The notes beneath the pieces were generated by a model. The model saw nothing but the letters and a program-made list of their open reading frames with translations, ran no database searches and had not been told where the DNA came from. The translations under genes were made by a program, and so were the position numbers. Below are positions 5,686-12,271 of a stretch of DNA of 12,271 nucleotides, piece after piece. This stretch comes from CAYOVG01 sp964407285 (GTDB lineage: Bacteria; Desulfobacterota; Syntrophobacteria; Syntrophobacterales; Syntrophobacteraceae), in the NCBI GenBank assembly GCA_964407285.1, contig CAYOVG010000215.1:1-12271 (forward strand), read 5' to 3'. How positions within the stretch are numbered: the stretch's first letter is position 1; every line of letters starts with the position of its first letter.

Positions 5686-7680
5686 GTGGGAATAGCATCC
5701 GATATCGTAATCGTGGTCGTGGCGGCCCTCCTCGGGGGCATTGTGGCTCACTGGCTCAGGCAGCCCCTGATTTTAGGATATATCCTGGCAGGCGTACTCG
5801 TTGGCCCGCACACCGGCGGAGTCACCGTCTCCGAGATTCACGACATCGAACTTCTGGCGGAGATCGGCGTAGCCCTTCTACTTTTCGCCCTGGGATTGGA
5901 GTTCTCGCTCAAGGAACTCAAGCCGGTGCGGAACATCGCCGTTGCGGGCGCCCCCTTGCAGATGCTCCTCACCATGGTTTATGGTTTTGCGATCGGACGG
6001 TGGTTGCTCGGCTGGGAGTGGGTCCCTTCGATCTGGCTCGGAGCGCTCATCTCTTTGTCCAGCACGATGGTCATCCTGAAGACGCTCATGAACCAGGGAT
6101 GGCTCGGCACGCTCTCCAGCAGAGTGATGATCGGCATGCTCATAGTGCAGGACCTTGCCGTGGTGCCGCTGATGATCATCCTGCCCCAACTCAATGCGCC
6201 CGAGACGGGGCTCCCGCTTCTCGGCGCCGCCGCCCTGAAGGCGATCGCCTTTCTCGCCGTCATGATTCTCCTCGGCACGCGGCTGCTCCCACGCCTCATG
6301 GCGCTGATTGCCGGATGGAACTCCCGCGAGTTGTTCATCCTCTCGATCACTGCCGTCGGCCTCGGAGTGGGGTACGCCACCTATCTTTCCGGGCTCTCCT
6401 TTGCTTTCGGAGCGTTCGTGGCGGGAATGGTTCTGAGCGAGTCGGACTACGGCCACCAGGCCCTGAGCGACATTATTCCCCTTCGGGATATCTTCGGCCT
6501 GCTTTTCTTCACTTCGGTGGGCATGCTGCTGGACCCCGGATTTCTGACCGCTCACTGGGACACAATCCTGCTCCTGGTCGTAACGGTCGCGGTCGGCAAG
6601 GGAGTGATCTTCGCCACGCTGGCCCGCGTGTTCGGCTACGGAAACGTGGTGCCTCTCGCCGTGGGACTGGGGTTGTGCCAGATCGGCGAATTCTCCTTCG
6701 TGCTGGCCCGGATAGGGCTGTCCTCCAATTCGATCTCGGCGGAGGTATACTCGCTGGTGCTCAGTGTCGCCATAGTGAGCATGGTGCTCACGCCCTTTCT
6801 TTCGGGGCTTACGGCCCCCCTTTACTCGTTTCGCAAGCGCCGGTTCAAGAGTGAACCCCTGCAGACCATCAATCTTCCCGAAGCGGGACTGAGCGGACAT
6901 GTCGTGATTGCCGGGGCGGGGAGGATCGGCCGGTACGTGGCGAATGTGCTCCAGGCCATGGGGCTTCCCTTCGTGCTGATCGATCTGAATTATCGAGTCG
7001 TTGAGGACGTCAGACGAGCAGGATTTCCGGTTATCTACGGAGACGCCGGCCAGGAGAAGGTCCTGGAGGCCGCGGCGGTCGATGTGGCGGCCTTGCTCGT
7101 GGTGACGACGCCGGCGACGGTGGTTGCGCTGTCGATAATCGAGAGGGCCCGGGATATCAGCCCGAGTCTGGAAATTGTCGCTCGATCCGAAGGCATGGAG
7201 CAGATGGGGGCGCTCTTCGAAAAGGGAGCCACGAGGGTCGTTCAGCCCGAATTGGAGGCAGGCCTCGAGATTACCAGGCAGGCGTTGGTCCACTTGGATG
7301 TGCCTGCCGGTGAGATTATGCGCTATACCGATGCCGTGCGGAGGGACCACTATGCTCCGCTCCACCGGAGCCAGGGTGATCTCGAGACGCTCGCCCTCCT
7401 TCGGGGCGCAAAGGATTTGCTGGAACTCAACTGGGTCCCGGTGGACCAACACAGTCCCCTGAACGGCCACACCATCCGGGAGCTCGGCATTCGCAGCCGC
7501 ACCGGCGCCTCCATCGTCGGGATCATTCGGGAGGGGAGCCTGCTTCCCAATCCAAGTCCGGATTTTCGTTTCGGTTCGGGGGACCTCGTCGGGGTGATCG
7601 GAAGGTCCGAGCAATTCACCGCCTTTAAGATGTGGGCCGGTTCCGGAACCGGGCGGGAAGGATTCGATGCTTCCGTTTGA
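5686..7680 (+). CDS. Kef/YbaL-type CPA2 cation:proton antiporter with RCK domains
   Basis: Inner-membrane transporter of 664 residues, probably exchanging K+ or Na+ for protons. The first ~380 residues are about 12 hydrophobic segments of the Na_H_Exchanger fold. They include LILGYILAGVLVGPHTGG near the start, ELLAEIGVALLLFALGLEFS and SLSSTMVILKTLM, all typical of KefB/KefC/YbaL. A cytoplasmic RCK_N (TrkA-N) domain follows with GAGRIG (G410-x-G412-x2-G415) and D433 at the end of the next strand, the NAD(H)-binding signature. A TrkA-C-like domain occupies about 579-650 (SPLNGHTIRELGIRSRTGAS). The GTG at 5686 was chosen as start because AAAGAAAGG lies 7 bases upstream and the first membrane segment begins right after; an in-frame ATG at 5575 would add about 37 unlike residues. 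The ion and the gating ligand cannot be read from sequence; no KefF/KefG-type oxidoreductase partner is in the window. Confidence 0.92.
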   Translation: MGIASDIVIVVVAALLGGIVAHWLRQPLILGYILAGVLVGPHTGGVTVSEIHDIELLAEIGVALLLFALGLEFSLKELKPVRNIAVAGAPLQMLLTMVYGFAIGRWLLGWEWVPSIWLGALISLSSTMVILKTLMNQGWLGTLSSRVMIGMLIVQDLAVVPLMIILPQLNAPETGLPLLGAAALKAIAFLAVMILLGTRLLPRLMALIAGWNSRELFILSITAVGLGVGYATYLSGLSFAFGAFVAGMVLSESDYGHQALSDIIPLRDIFGLLFFTSVGMLLDPGFLTAHWDTILLLVVTVAVGKGVIFATLARVFGYGNVVPLAVGLGLCQIGEFSFVLARIGLSSNSISAEVYSLVLSVAIVSMVLTPFLSGLTAPLYSFRKRRFKSEPLQTINLPEAGLSGHVVIAGAGRIGRYVANVLQAMGLPFVLIDLNYRVVEDVRRAGFPVIYGDAGQEKVLEAAAVDVAALLVVTTPATVVALSIIERARDISPSLEIVARSEGMEQMGALFEKGATRVVQPELEAGLEITRQALVHLDVPAGEIMRYTDAVRRDHYAPLHRSQGDLETLALLRGAKDLLELNWVPVDQHSPLNGHTIRELGIRSRTGASIVGIIREGSLLPNPSPDFRFGSGDLVGVIGRSEQFTAFKMWAGSGTGREGFDASV

Positions 7681-7828
7681 TGATACGCATGAAGCATTCA
7701 ATATCATTTGGACAGGGTATGGGAATGCTTTGCGCCTTGAGGCCGGTCTGAAGTTTCCGACCGTGAAGATCCGGGATTTCGAATCCGACCGGCATGCCCT
7801 TGAGCGTAGCGCCAACCCGGTGAAATGA
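7667..7828 (+). pseudogene. Remnant of Rpn/YhgA-like nuclease, middle part
   Basis: A 53-codon frame starting at ATG 7667, 14 bases inside the end of the antiporter gene, with GGGAAGG just upstream. Its latter part, EAGLKFPTVKIRDFESD followed by ALERSANP, resembles from memory the central 'GLeFPvVKLlDYr...eLesSpNPFA' segment of Rpn/YhgA-like 'cytosolic proteins' (PD-(D/E)XK nuclease-like family). In intact proteins that segment continues with a FAxVVxAHL stretch, which is missing; instead the frame ends VK-stop. No catalytic residues are present. Together with the next frame it reads as one gene that has lost its N-terminal nuclease domain and a central block. It could be translated as a tiny protein, since the ribosome site is good, but a function is doubtful. 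Confidence 0.5.
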
Positions 7829-8028
7829 GCCGAGAAGCTCTGTTCGATATACTCGAGGTCCGGTTCGACACTCCCGTTCCCGAGTCGGTCAGCGGACTCA
7901 TCAACAGAATAGAGGATGTATCCATTCTGAAAGATCTCCTGTCTGAAAGAGATCTCCTGAAAAAGGTTGCTGAAGCGTCTTCACCGGATGAATTCCGGCT
8001 GGTTCTCGAGAACATGAGATTGTCGTGA
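7825..8028 (+). pseudogene. Remnant of Rpn/YhgA-like nuclease, C-terminal part
   Basis: A 67-codon frame whose ATG overlaps the preceding stop (ATGA at 7825-7828). The protein, from SREALFDILEVRF through SGLINRIEDVSILKDLL to ASSPDEFRLVL, fits the usual C-terminal tail of Rpn/YhgA-like and DUF4351-type proteins: 'LL..LE.RFG..p......I..I.d...L..ll..a..a.sleef'. Relative to that pattern it carries six extra residues (SERDLL) from an 18-base tandem duplication at 7942-7959. It contains no nuclease motif. The ATGA overlap could allow translational coupling to the upstream frame, but the two pieces are best read as fragments of one ancestral gene joined by an internal deletion. The call rests on remembered family patterns, not a search. 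Confidence 0.5.
7926..7959 (+). repeat. Imperfect tandem duplication (16 and 18 bases)
   Basis: TCTGAAAGATCTCCTG (7926-7941) is followed directly by TCTGAAAGAGATCTCCTG (7942-7959); the copies differ by a 2-base GA insertion. The second copy adds exactly six codons, keeping the frame open. Removing it restores ILKDLLKKVAEA, a more family-like helix. Confidence 0.75.
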
Positions 8029-8249
8029 AACAGCATCCGGCGCTTTGAATGCGCGTTCCTTCTGCAGCCGTAATTTTACGATTGATTTAAGAACCATTTC
8101 TGATAGCATCTGCCCCTGGCCGACCGAGGACCGACGGGTTGGTCTGCTTATGCCGACGGCGCATCACGGTGTGCGTGGCCGGGGGAGGGGTTTGCCGAGT
8201 TGACCGTGATGCCGCGATTATCGTTTCGTGGCTCTCCACTTGTTCCGCG

Positions 8250-8273
8250 CCCGTGTACGGCGCCGTACACGGG
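8250..8273. promoter_or_regulatory. Perfect 24-base palindrome upstream of the PCMT-like gene
   Basis: The half-site CCCGTGTACGGC at 8250-8261 is followed without spacer by its exact reverse complement at 8262-8273. It ends 29 bases before the ATG at 8303. No T-run follows, so it is unlikely to be a terminator. It could bind a dimeric regulator or fold as a leader hairpin. No promoter boxes were convincingly seen in the 274-base gap 8029-8302 around it. Confidence 0.6.
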
Positions 8274-8302
8274 GGAGCACTTGCACCTGGGGGAGTATCG
8301 TT

Positions 8303-9652
8303 ATGCATTTCAGGAGAATGAATGACCGGGGCGTGGCCAGGAATACCATTTTGGGTGTTCTGGTCGTGTTTGTCGGAGTTACGCTGACGCTCACGTTGAG
8401 TAGCAGGCAGAGTAACCCTCCAACCTCCGATAGCGCCGCAAGGAGCGCGGAGAGTCGGCCCGCGGAGACTCCGGACGCATCCTCCGGCGGGTCCGCCGCC
8501 GGCAATGAGCATCCGGCCACGCCTCGGAGTCCGGCTTCGAATCCGAATCCGGTTCAGCCCCCGGCTCAACAGCCGGCTCAGAGCGCTACCCAGGGGGCTA
8601 CGCCGGCTCCACTGCCCTTGCCGCTTCCGGGCGCGCCGGTCACCAAGGCGACGCCGGTCCCGGACGGTCAGGCGCCGGCTGCTCCGGCGGATGCGGCGCG
8701 GATTTCCCCTGAAGGCGCCCCTGTTGCCGCGAGCGAAACCGGCCGGGCGAAGCCCGAATCGGCCGAAACCAAAGAGAGCAGTCCCGATTCGGGGTCCGGT
8801 GATGCCGCCCCATCGGCAAAGCCGGATTCTTCAGGCTCTGCCCTATCTTCAGCCTTACCGTCCGCACCTCCCGCCGTTCCCCTCGTGGACCGCCTCAATC
8901 CCCCCACGGACAGCCAGGAGAAATTCGTCGCATTCATGAAGGAAAAGCGCGGCGAAGATGAAAAGTACCTGGCGCAGCGCTACCAGAGGGCTCAACTCCT
9001 CCTGGCGAATACCGACCTCTGGAACGACAAGGCCCTCAAGGCCTTCCTGCTGACTCCGCGGGAGAAATTCTGCAGGAAATGGAACCTCAACCGCGCCTAC
9101 GACCGCTCGTTCCAGGACATCCGCCACGGCGTGACCATTTCAGGCCCCCACCTCGTGGGACGCATGACATCGGCCCTGGACGTGCAGCCGGGCGACAAGG
9201 TCCTGGAGATCGGAACGGGTTCCGGATACCATTCGGCCATGATCTCCAGTCTTACGGACCGGGTCTATACGATTGAGATCATCGAACCTCTGGCGAAAGA
9301 GACGGACGCCATCTATGCCGAACTCACCGCCGCTGGGTATGCGGAATTCGGGAAAATCACCAGGAAGTCGGACGACGGCTACTACGGCTGGGAGGAGCAC
9401 GCTCCGTTCGACAAGATCGTGGTCACCTGCGGCATCGATCATATACCTCCGCCACTCCTCAAGCAGTTGAGGGTGGGCGGCAGCATGGTGATTCCCGTCG
9501 GACCTCCGGGGGCGCAGGTTATCCTCAAAGTCACCAAGACCGAAGACCGGGACGGCAACACCATCATAACGCGGGAGGATATCTACCACGGTAAGAAGAA
9601 GGAAGCCTTCGTCCCGTTTACGGCCAAGGGAGGCGGGGTTCATCACAAGTGA
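8303..9652 (+). CDS. Membrane-anchored protein with PCMT-like methyltransferase domain
   Basis: A 449-residue protein, about twice the size of ordinary protein-L-isoaspartate O-methyltransferase (PCMT). It starts with a short Arg-rich stretch (R4, R5, R9, R13), then one membrane segment or uncleaved signal anchor (about 15-32, NTILGVLVVFVGVTLTLTLS). A Pro/Ala/Ser-rich, probably disordered linker covers about 37-190. The C-terminal part has PCMT hallmarks: TISGPHLVG (278-286), then SAM-binding motif I VLEIGTGSGYHSA (300-312), FDKIVVTCGIDHIPPPLL and LRVGGSMVIPVG. The positive-inside rule places the catalytic domain in the periplasm, which is odd for a SAM-dependent enzyme. Start ATG 8303 has GGGGAG upstream; the frame is open from a GTG at 8228, but that region contains the palindrome. 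The stop overlaps the next gene's start (TGATG), so the two are coupled. The true substrate is unknown; repair of aged isoaspartyl residues is the family activity. Confidence 0.85.
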   Translation: MHFRRMNDRGVARNTILGVLVVFVGVTLTLTLSSRQSNPPTSDSAARSAESRPAETPDASSGGSAAGNEHPATPRSPASNPNPVQPPAQQPAQSATQGATPAPLPLPLPGAPVTKATPVPDGQAPAAPADAARISPEGAPVAASETGRAKPESAETKESSPDSGSGDAAPSAKPDSSGSALSSALPSAPPAVPLVDRLNPPTDSQEKFVAFMKEKRGEDEKYLAQRYQRAQLLLANTDLWNDKALKAFLLTPREKFCRKWNLNRAYDRSFQDIRHGVTISGPHLVGRMTSALDVQPGDKVLEIGTGSGYHSAMISSLTDRVYTIEIIEPLAKETDAIYAELTAAGYAEFGKITRKSDDGYYGWEEHAPFDKIVVTCGIDHIPPPLLKQLRVGGSMVIPVGPPGAQVILKVTKTEDRDGNTIITREDIYHGKKKEAFVPFTAKGGGVHHK

Positions 9653-12219
9653 TGAAAAGCGATACGACGACTTCGACTTCCGGTGAGACGATCGATCTGC
9701 CGCTGCCGGCTTACATTGCGGTGGCGCTCCTGTCCGGGGCCGTCCTGGCGTACGAGCTCTTCGTAATGCGCGTTTTCGCCAACAGCGGCTGGTCGCATTT
9801 CGGTTCCACGGTCATCAGCATAGCCATGTTCGGCTTCGGGGTCTTCAGTACGGCGCTGTGCATCTGGAAGAAGTTCTTCGGCGAACGGGCGGAACTGTGC
9901 GCGGAGATCGCCCTGGCGCTCCTCGGGCCCGCGATGATTGTCGCCAATTCCGTGGCGCAAATGGTCCCTTTCAATCCCATCTTTCTGGTTTCCGATCCCG
10001 GGCAGAAGTACTATCTGGCGGGATATTTCCTGCTCTATTTCATTCCGTTCCTGCTGGGAGCCATGTTTCTCGGGCTCTTCTTCCTCGTTGCGCAAAGAGA
10101 CTTCGGAAAGGCGTACTTCGCCAATATGACCGGCTCGGGACTCGGAGGACTGGCGCTCTTCGGCGGCATGTACCTGTTCGCTCCCGAACGGCTCTACATC
10201 GTCCCCGTGGTGCTTTGGATCGCGGGCGCGATGCTGTGGTCCTGGGCTCGGGACCGGGAGAAGGTCATACCGGTGCTGGCCGTATCGGCGCTCGTCACGC
10301 TGGGCCTCGGGGCCTGGTGGCCACAGGTCGTCGTCTCTCCCTACAAGGGGGTGAGCTACGCAAAGAAATTCCCGGATTCGCGCGAGATATACCATAGCGC
10401 CAGTCCGTTCGGTTTCATCGAAGTCTACTCCAGTTCCTATTTCCATTTCGCGCCGGGGTTGAGCGATACCGCCACCCTGTACCTGAAAGACATGCCCGAG
10501 AAAGCCTACCTCGGCATGTACATCGACGGGGACGGCCCCATAGGGATCATGAAGGACCTGCCGGATAGCCAGGCGGAATACATCAGGTTCCTGCCCATGT
10601 CGATGCCGTATATTCTCAAGGAGCGGCCGGACGTGCTCGTGCTGCAGTTCGGGGGCGGGATTCCCACCAATGCGGCCATCGAACTGGGCGCGAACAGGAT
10701 CACGGTGGCCGAAGGAAATCCCATGGTCGTGCGCACCGTGCGGGACAGTGAGTATATTTCCGGATTCACGGGACGCATCCTGGAGAACGGAAAGGTCCGG
10801 CTCATCCCGAGCGACGGCAGGATCTACGTGCGCCAGGGCGGGGAGGACTATGACATCGTCGATCTGAGCCTCGCGGATTCGACCGGACTCTCCATGCCCG
10901 GCGGTTCCTCCATCCACGAAAAGTACGCTTACACCAGGGAGACCCTTCTCTCCTGCATTCGCGCCCTGCGAAAAGACGGTATCTTCTCGGTGACCATATG
11001 GAACAAGGAGGACCCGCCCAAGTCCGCGCTCAAGTTCCTGTCCACTGCGGTTCAGGCCGCCATCGACGCGAACCGCGGGGATGTGAGCGGCAACTTCTTC
11101 ATTGCCCATACGTATCTTTCGACGTTCAGCGTTCTGTACAAAAACGACGGATTTCGGGAGGACGAGGTCCGCAAACTCCTGGATTATTGCAGGAAGATGA
11201 GCTTCGATGTGGTCTACGCCCCCGGACGGGAAGCGAAGAGCGACCCCGGCGCCATGCGAAAAGTCTTCCAGTCCTACAGGGATACCTATTTCGGGCCGGA
11301 GCGGGAAGACGCCGAGGGGGGAGACGACGTGGACGTTTCGGCGGGAGCGCTTTACAGGCTGGCGGCGGAGCGGTTCATCAGCGGGGATTTCAGGACGGTC
11401 GAGGACGGATACGTCTTCAATACGGAGCCTCTCACCAACGACCGGCCCTACTTCGCCGGGTTCGTCAAGTTCGGGGATATTCCGAAGTTTCTCGACAAGC
11501 TGGAAGCCGTCTCCGATGAATGGGGCTACCTGCTGCTTTGGGCGACGCTCCTGCTCTCCATAGTCTTCGGCCTGGTGCTCATGCTGCTGCCCCTCATCTT
11601 CGGCTGGCGGGCGCTCTTCGCCAGGGACCGCGGGAAGGTGAGCATCGTGATGTACTTCATGTGCCTCGGCATCGGGTACATTCTCCTGGAAATCGGCCTC
11701 ATCAGCAAATACATCCTGTGCCTCGGAAACGCCACCGTGTCGGTCACGGTCCTGATCACGGGCATGCTGGTGTTTTCGGGGATCGGCAGTTACGTGTCCG
11801 GGAGATTCATGGAGCGAGCGGGCCGCGCCATGGTTTTCATCTGTATTTCCCTGGCGGCGATACTCCTGCTTTACACTCTGTCCCTGGACCGGATGATGAA
11901 CGTAATCGGCATGTGGCCCTACCCGGTGAGGGTCTTCGCCTGCCTGGCGCTCCTGTTTCCGCCGGCGTTCCTCATGGGATTTCCCTTTGCCCTGGGTATG
12001 GCTACTCTCTCCAACCAGAAGAAGGAGCACTTTTTCGTCTGGGCGTGGGGAATCAACGGGTCCTTTTCCGTGGTGGGGTCGGTGCTCGTGCCCATTATTG
12101 CGGTGAATTTCGGGCTTTCGTCGATCATCGTGATATCCGCCTGCATCTACCTGGCCGCTCTGCCGTGTTTTCTGCGCTTCAGGTCCGTGGGCGCGGCCGG
12201 TGGGACAGGGGTGGTGTAG
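9652..12219 (+). CDS. Polytopic membrane protein with central spermidine-synthase-like domain
   Basis: An 855-residue integral membrane protein with about seven hydrophobic segments before residue 225, a soluble region of about 400 residues, and about seven more segments from about 623 to the end. The central domain is spermidine-synthase-like: LVLQFGGGIPTNAAIELGA (glycine loop G334-G336), acidic residue E354 in VAEGNP, PSDGRIYV (D388-G389-R390), YDIVDLSLADS (D401) and the late LTNDRPYF motif (594-601) typical of the membrane-fused group. The usual aspartate after the glycine loop (GGGDG) is replaced by isoleucine-proline, so classical putrescine aminopropyl transfer is doubtful. Basic loops alternate so that the domain is predicted to be periplasmic. 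The ATG at 9652 overlaps the PCMT-like stop in TGATG; a GTG at 9649 is the other option. The C-terminal segment with WAWGINGSFSVVGS is also a family mark. Role unknown; probably works with the upstream gene. Confidence 0.88.
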   Translation: MKSDTTTSTSGETIDLPLPAYIAVALLSGAVLAYELFVMRVFANSGWSHFGSTVISIAMFGFGVFSTALCIWKKFFGERAELCAEIALALLGPAMIVANSVAQMVPFNPIFLVSDPGQKYYLAGYFLLYFIPFLLGAMFLGLFFLVAQRDFGKAYFANMTGSGLGGLALFGGMYLFAPERLYIVPVVLWIAGAMLWSWARDREKVIPVLAVSALVTLGLGAWWPQVVVSPYKGVSYAKKFPDSREIYHSASPFGFIEVYSSSYFHFAPGLSDTATLYLKDMPEKAYLGMYIDGDGPIGIMKDLPDSQAEYIRFLPMSMPYILKERPDVLVLQFGGGIPTNAAIELGANRITVAEGNPMVVRTVRDSEYISGFTGRILENGKVRLIPSDGRIYVRQGGEDYDIVDLSLADSTGLSMPGGSSIHEKYAYTRETLLSCIRALRKDGIFSVTIWNKEDPPKSALKFLSTAVQAAIDANRGDVSGNFFIAHTYLSTFSVLYKNDGFREDEVRKLLDYCRKMSFDVVYAPGREAKSDPGAMRKVFQSYRDTYFGPEREDAEGGDDVDVSAGALYRLAAERFISGDFRTVEDGYVFNTEPLTNDRPYFAGFVKFGDIPKFLDKLEAVSDEWGYLLLWATLLLSIVFGLVLMLLPLIFGWRALFARDRGKVSIVMYFMCLGIGYILLEIGLISKYILCLGNATVSVTVLITGMLVFSGIGSYVSGRFMERAGRAMVFICISLAAILLLYTLSLDRMMNVIGMWPYPVRVFACLALLFPPAFLMGFPFALGMATLSNQKKEHFFVWAWGINGSFSVVGSVLVPIIAVNFGLSSIIVISACIYLAALPCFLRFRSVGAAGGTGVV

Positions 12220-12271
12220 GCGGGTTGCGGGTTGCGGGTTGCGGGTTGCGGGTTGCGGGTTGCGGGTTGCG
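12220..12271. repeat. Perfect heptanucleotide tandem repeat (GCGGGTT)n
   Basis: Seven full copies of GCGGGTT plus three further bases run without a mismatch from the base after the preceding stop to the window edge, so the true length is unknown. The period of seven would shift the frame if it lay in a gene, but here it is 3' of a coding region. No CRISPR-like spacers separate the units. Confidence 0.95.

Noticed and set aside
5878..7815. Long minus-strand open frame opposite the antiporter (about 645 codons)
   Set aside because: Antisense shadow: low-complexity charged composition, no motifs, while the plus strand encodes an obvious transporter with RCK domain.
8228..8302. Upstream GTG start for the PCMT-like protein
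   Set aside because: It would translate through the 24-bp palindrome and add an Arg-rich stretch unlike a signal anchor; ATG 8303 has a better ribosome site. ATG 8318 remains possible, but its purine-rich site is too close.
9643..12030. Very long open frame on the minus strand opposite the SpeE-like gene (about 795 codons)
   Set aside because: It mirrors a clear coding gene, is rich in Arg, His, Glu and Gly with no domain pattern, and is explained by strong G/C third-position bias on the other strand.
12220..12271. Heptamer array as a CRISPR or telomere-like element
   Set aside because: There are no spacers, the unit is far too short for CRISPR, and nothing suggests a replicon end.

Overview
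The window is GC-rich and gene-dense, with coding on both strands. Its gene content points to an anaerobic, probably sulfate-reducing or syntrophic, member of the Desulfobacterota (old Deltaproteobacteria). The clues are a ferredoxin-fused FixB/EtfA inside a compact fixABCX operon with no nif genes in view, an Rpn/'cytosolic protein'-type nuclease remnant, and a membrane-embedded spermidine-synthase-like protein paired with an anchored PCMT-like protein. The taxonomic guess is inference; no rRNA or marker gene is present.

Layout, left to right. (1) Positions 1-526, minus: the N-terminal part of a family 2 glycosyltransferase that runs off the left edge. (2) 775-978, plus: a ribbon-helix-helix antitoxin-like gene broken by one in-frame TAA. 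A long imperfect hairpin at its 3' end may act as a two-way terminator facing the fix operon. (3) 1012-4881, minus: fixA-fixB-fixC-fixX, which encodes a complete ETF-type electron-transfer (probably electron-bifurcating) complex. A candidate promoter lies about 110 bases upstream of fixA. (4) 5132-5380, minus: a stand-alone 82-residue ParB N-terminal-like domain protein. (5) 5686-7680, plus: a Kef/YbaL-type CPA2 cation:proton antiporter with C-terminal RCK (TrkA-N/TrkA-C) domains. It overlaps two tiny frames, 7667-7828 and 7825-8028, which look like the middle and the C-terminus of a decayed Rpn/YhgA-like nuclease gene. (6) 8250-8273: a perfect 24-base palindrome just upstream of a two-gene unit. 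(7) 8303-9652 and 9652-12219, plus: a membrane-anchored protein with a long Pro/Ala-rich linker and a PCMT-fold methyltransferase domain, then, with a stop/start overlap, a protein with about 14 membrane segments and a central spermidine-synthase-like domain. (8) 12220 to the right edge: a perfect heptanucleotide tandem repeat.

How the genes work together. FixA and FixB form the flavin-containing ETF, FixC is the membrane-associated flavoprotein dehydrogenase and FixX its ferredoxin; the order and tight spacing make this one transcription unit. The PCMT-like and SpeE-like pair is the most intriguing part. By the positive-inside rule, both Rossmann-type domains are predicted to face the periplasm, and the SpeE-like domain lacks the usual acidic residue after its glycine loop. 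I propose that they form one envelope-located system of unknown chemistry. That proposal is inference from topology and gene overlap, not an established function.
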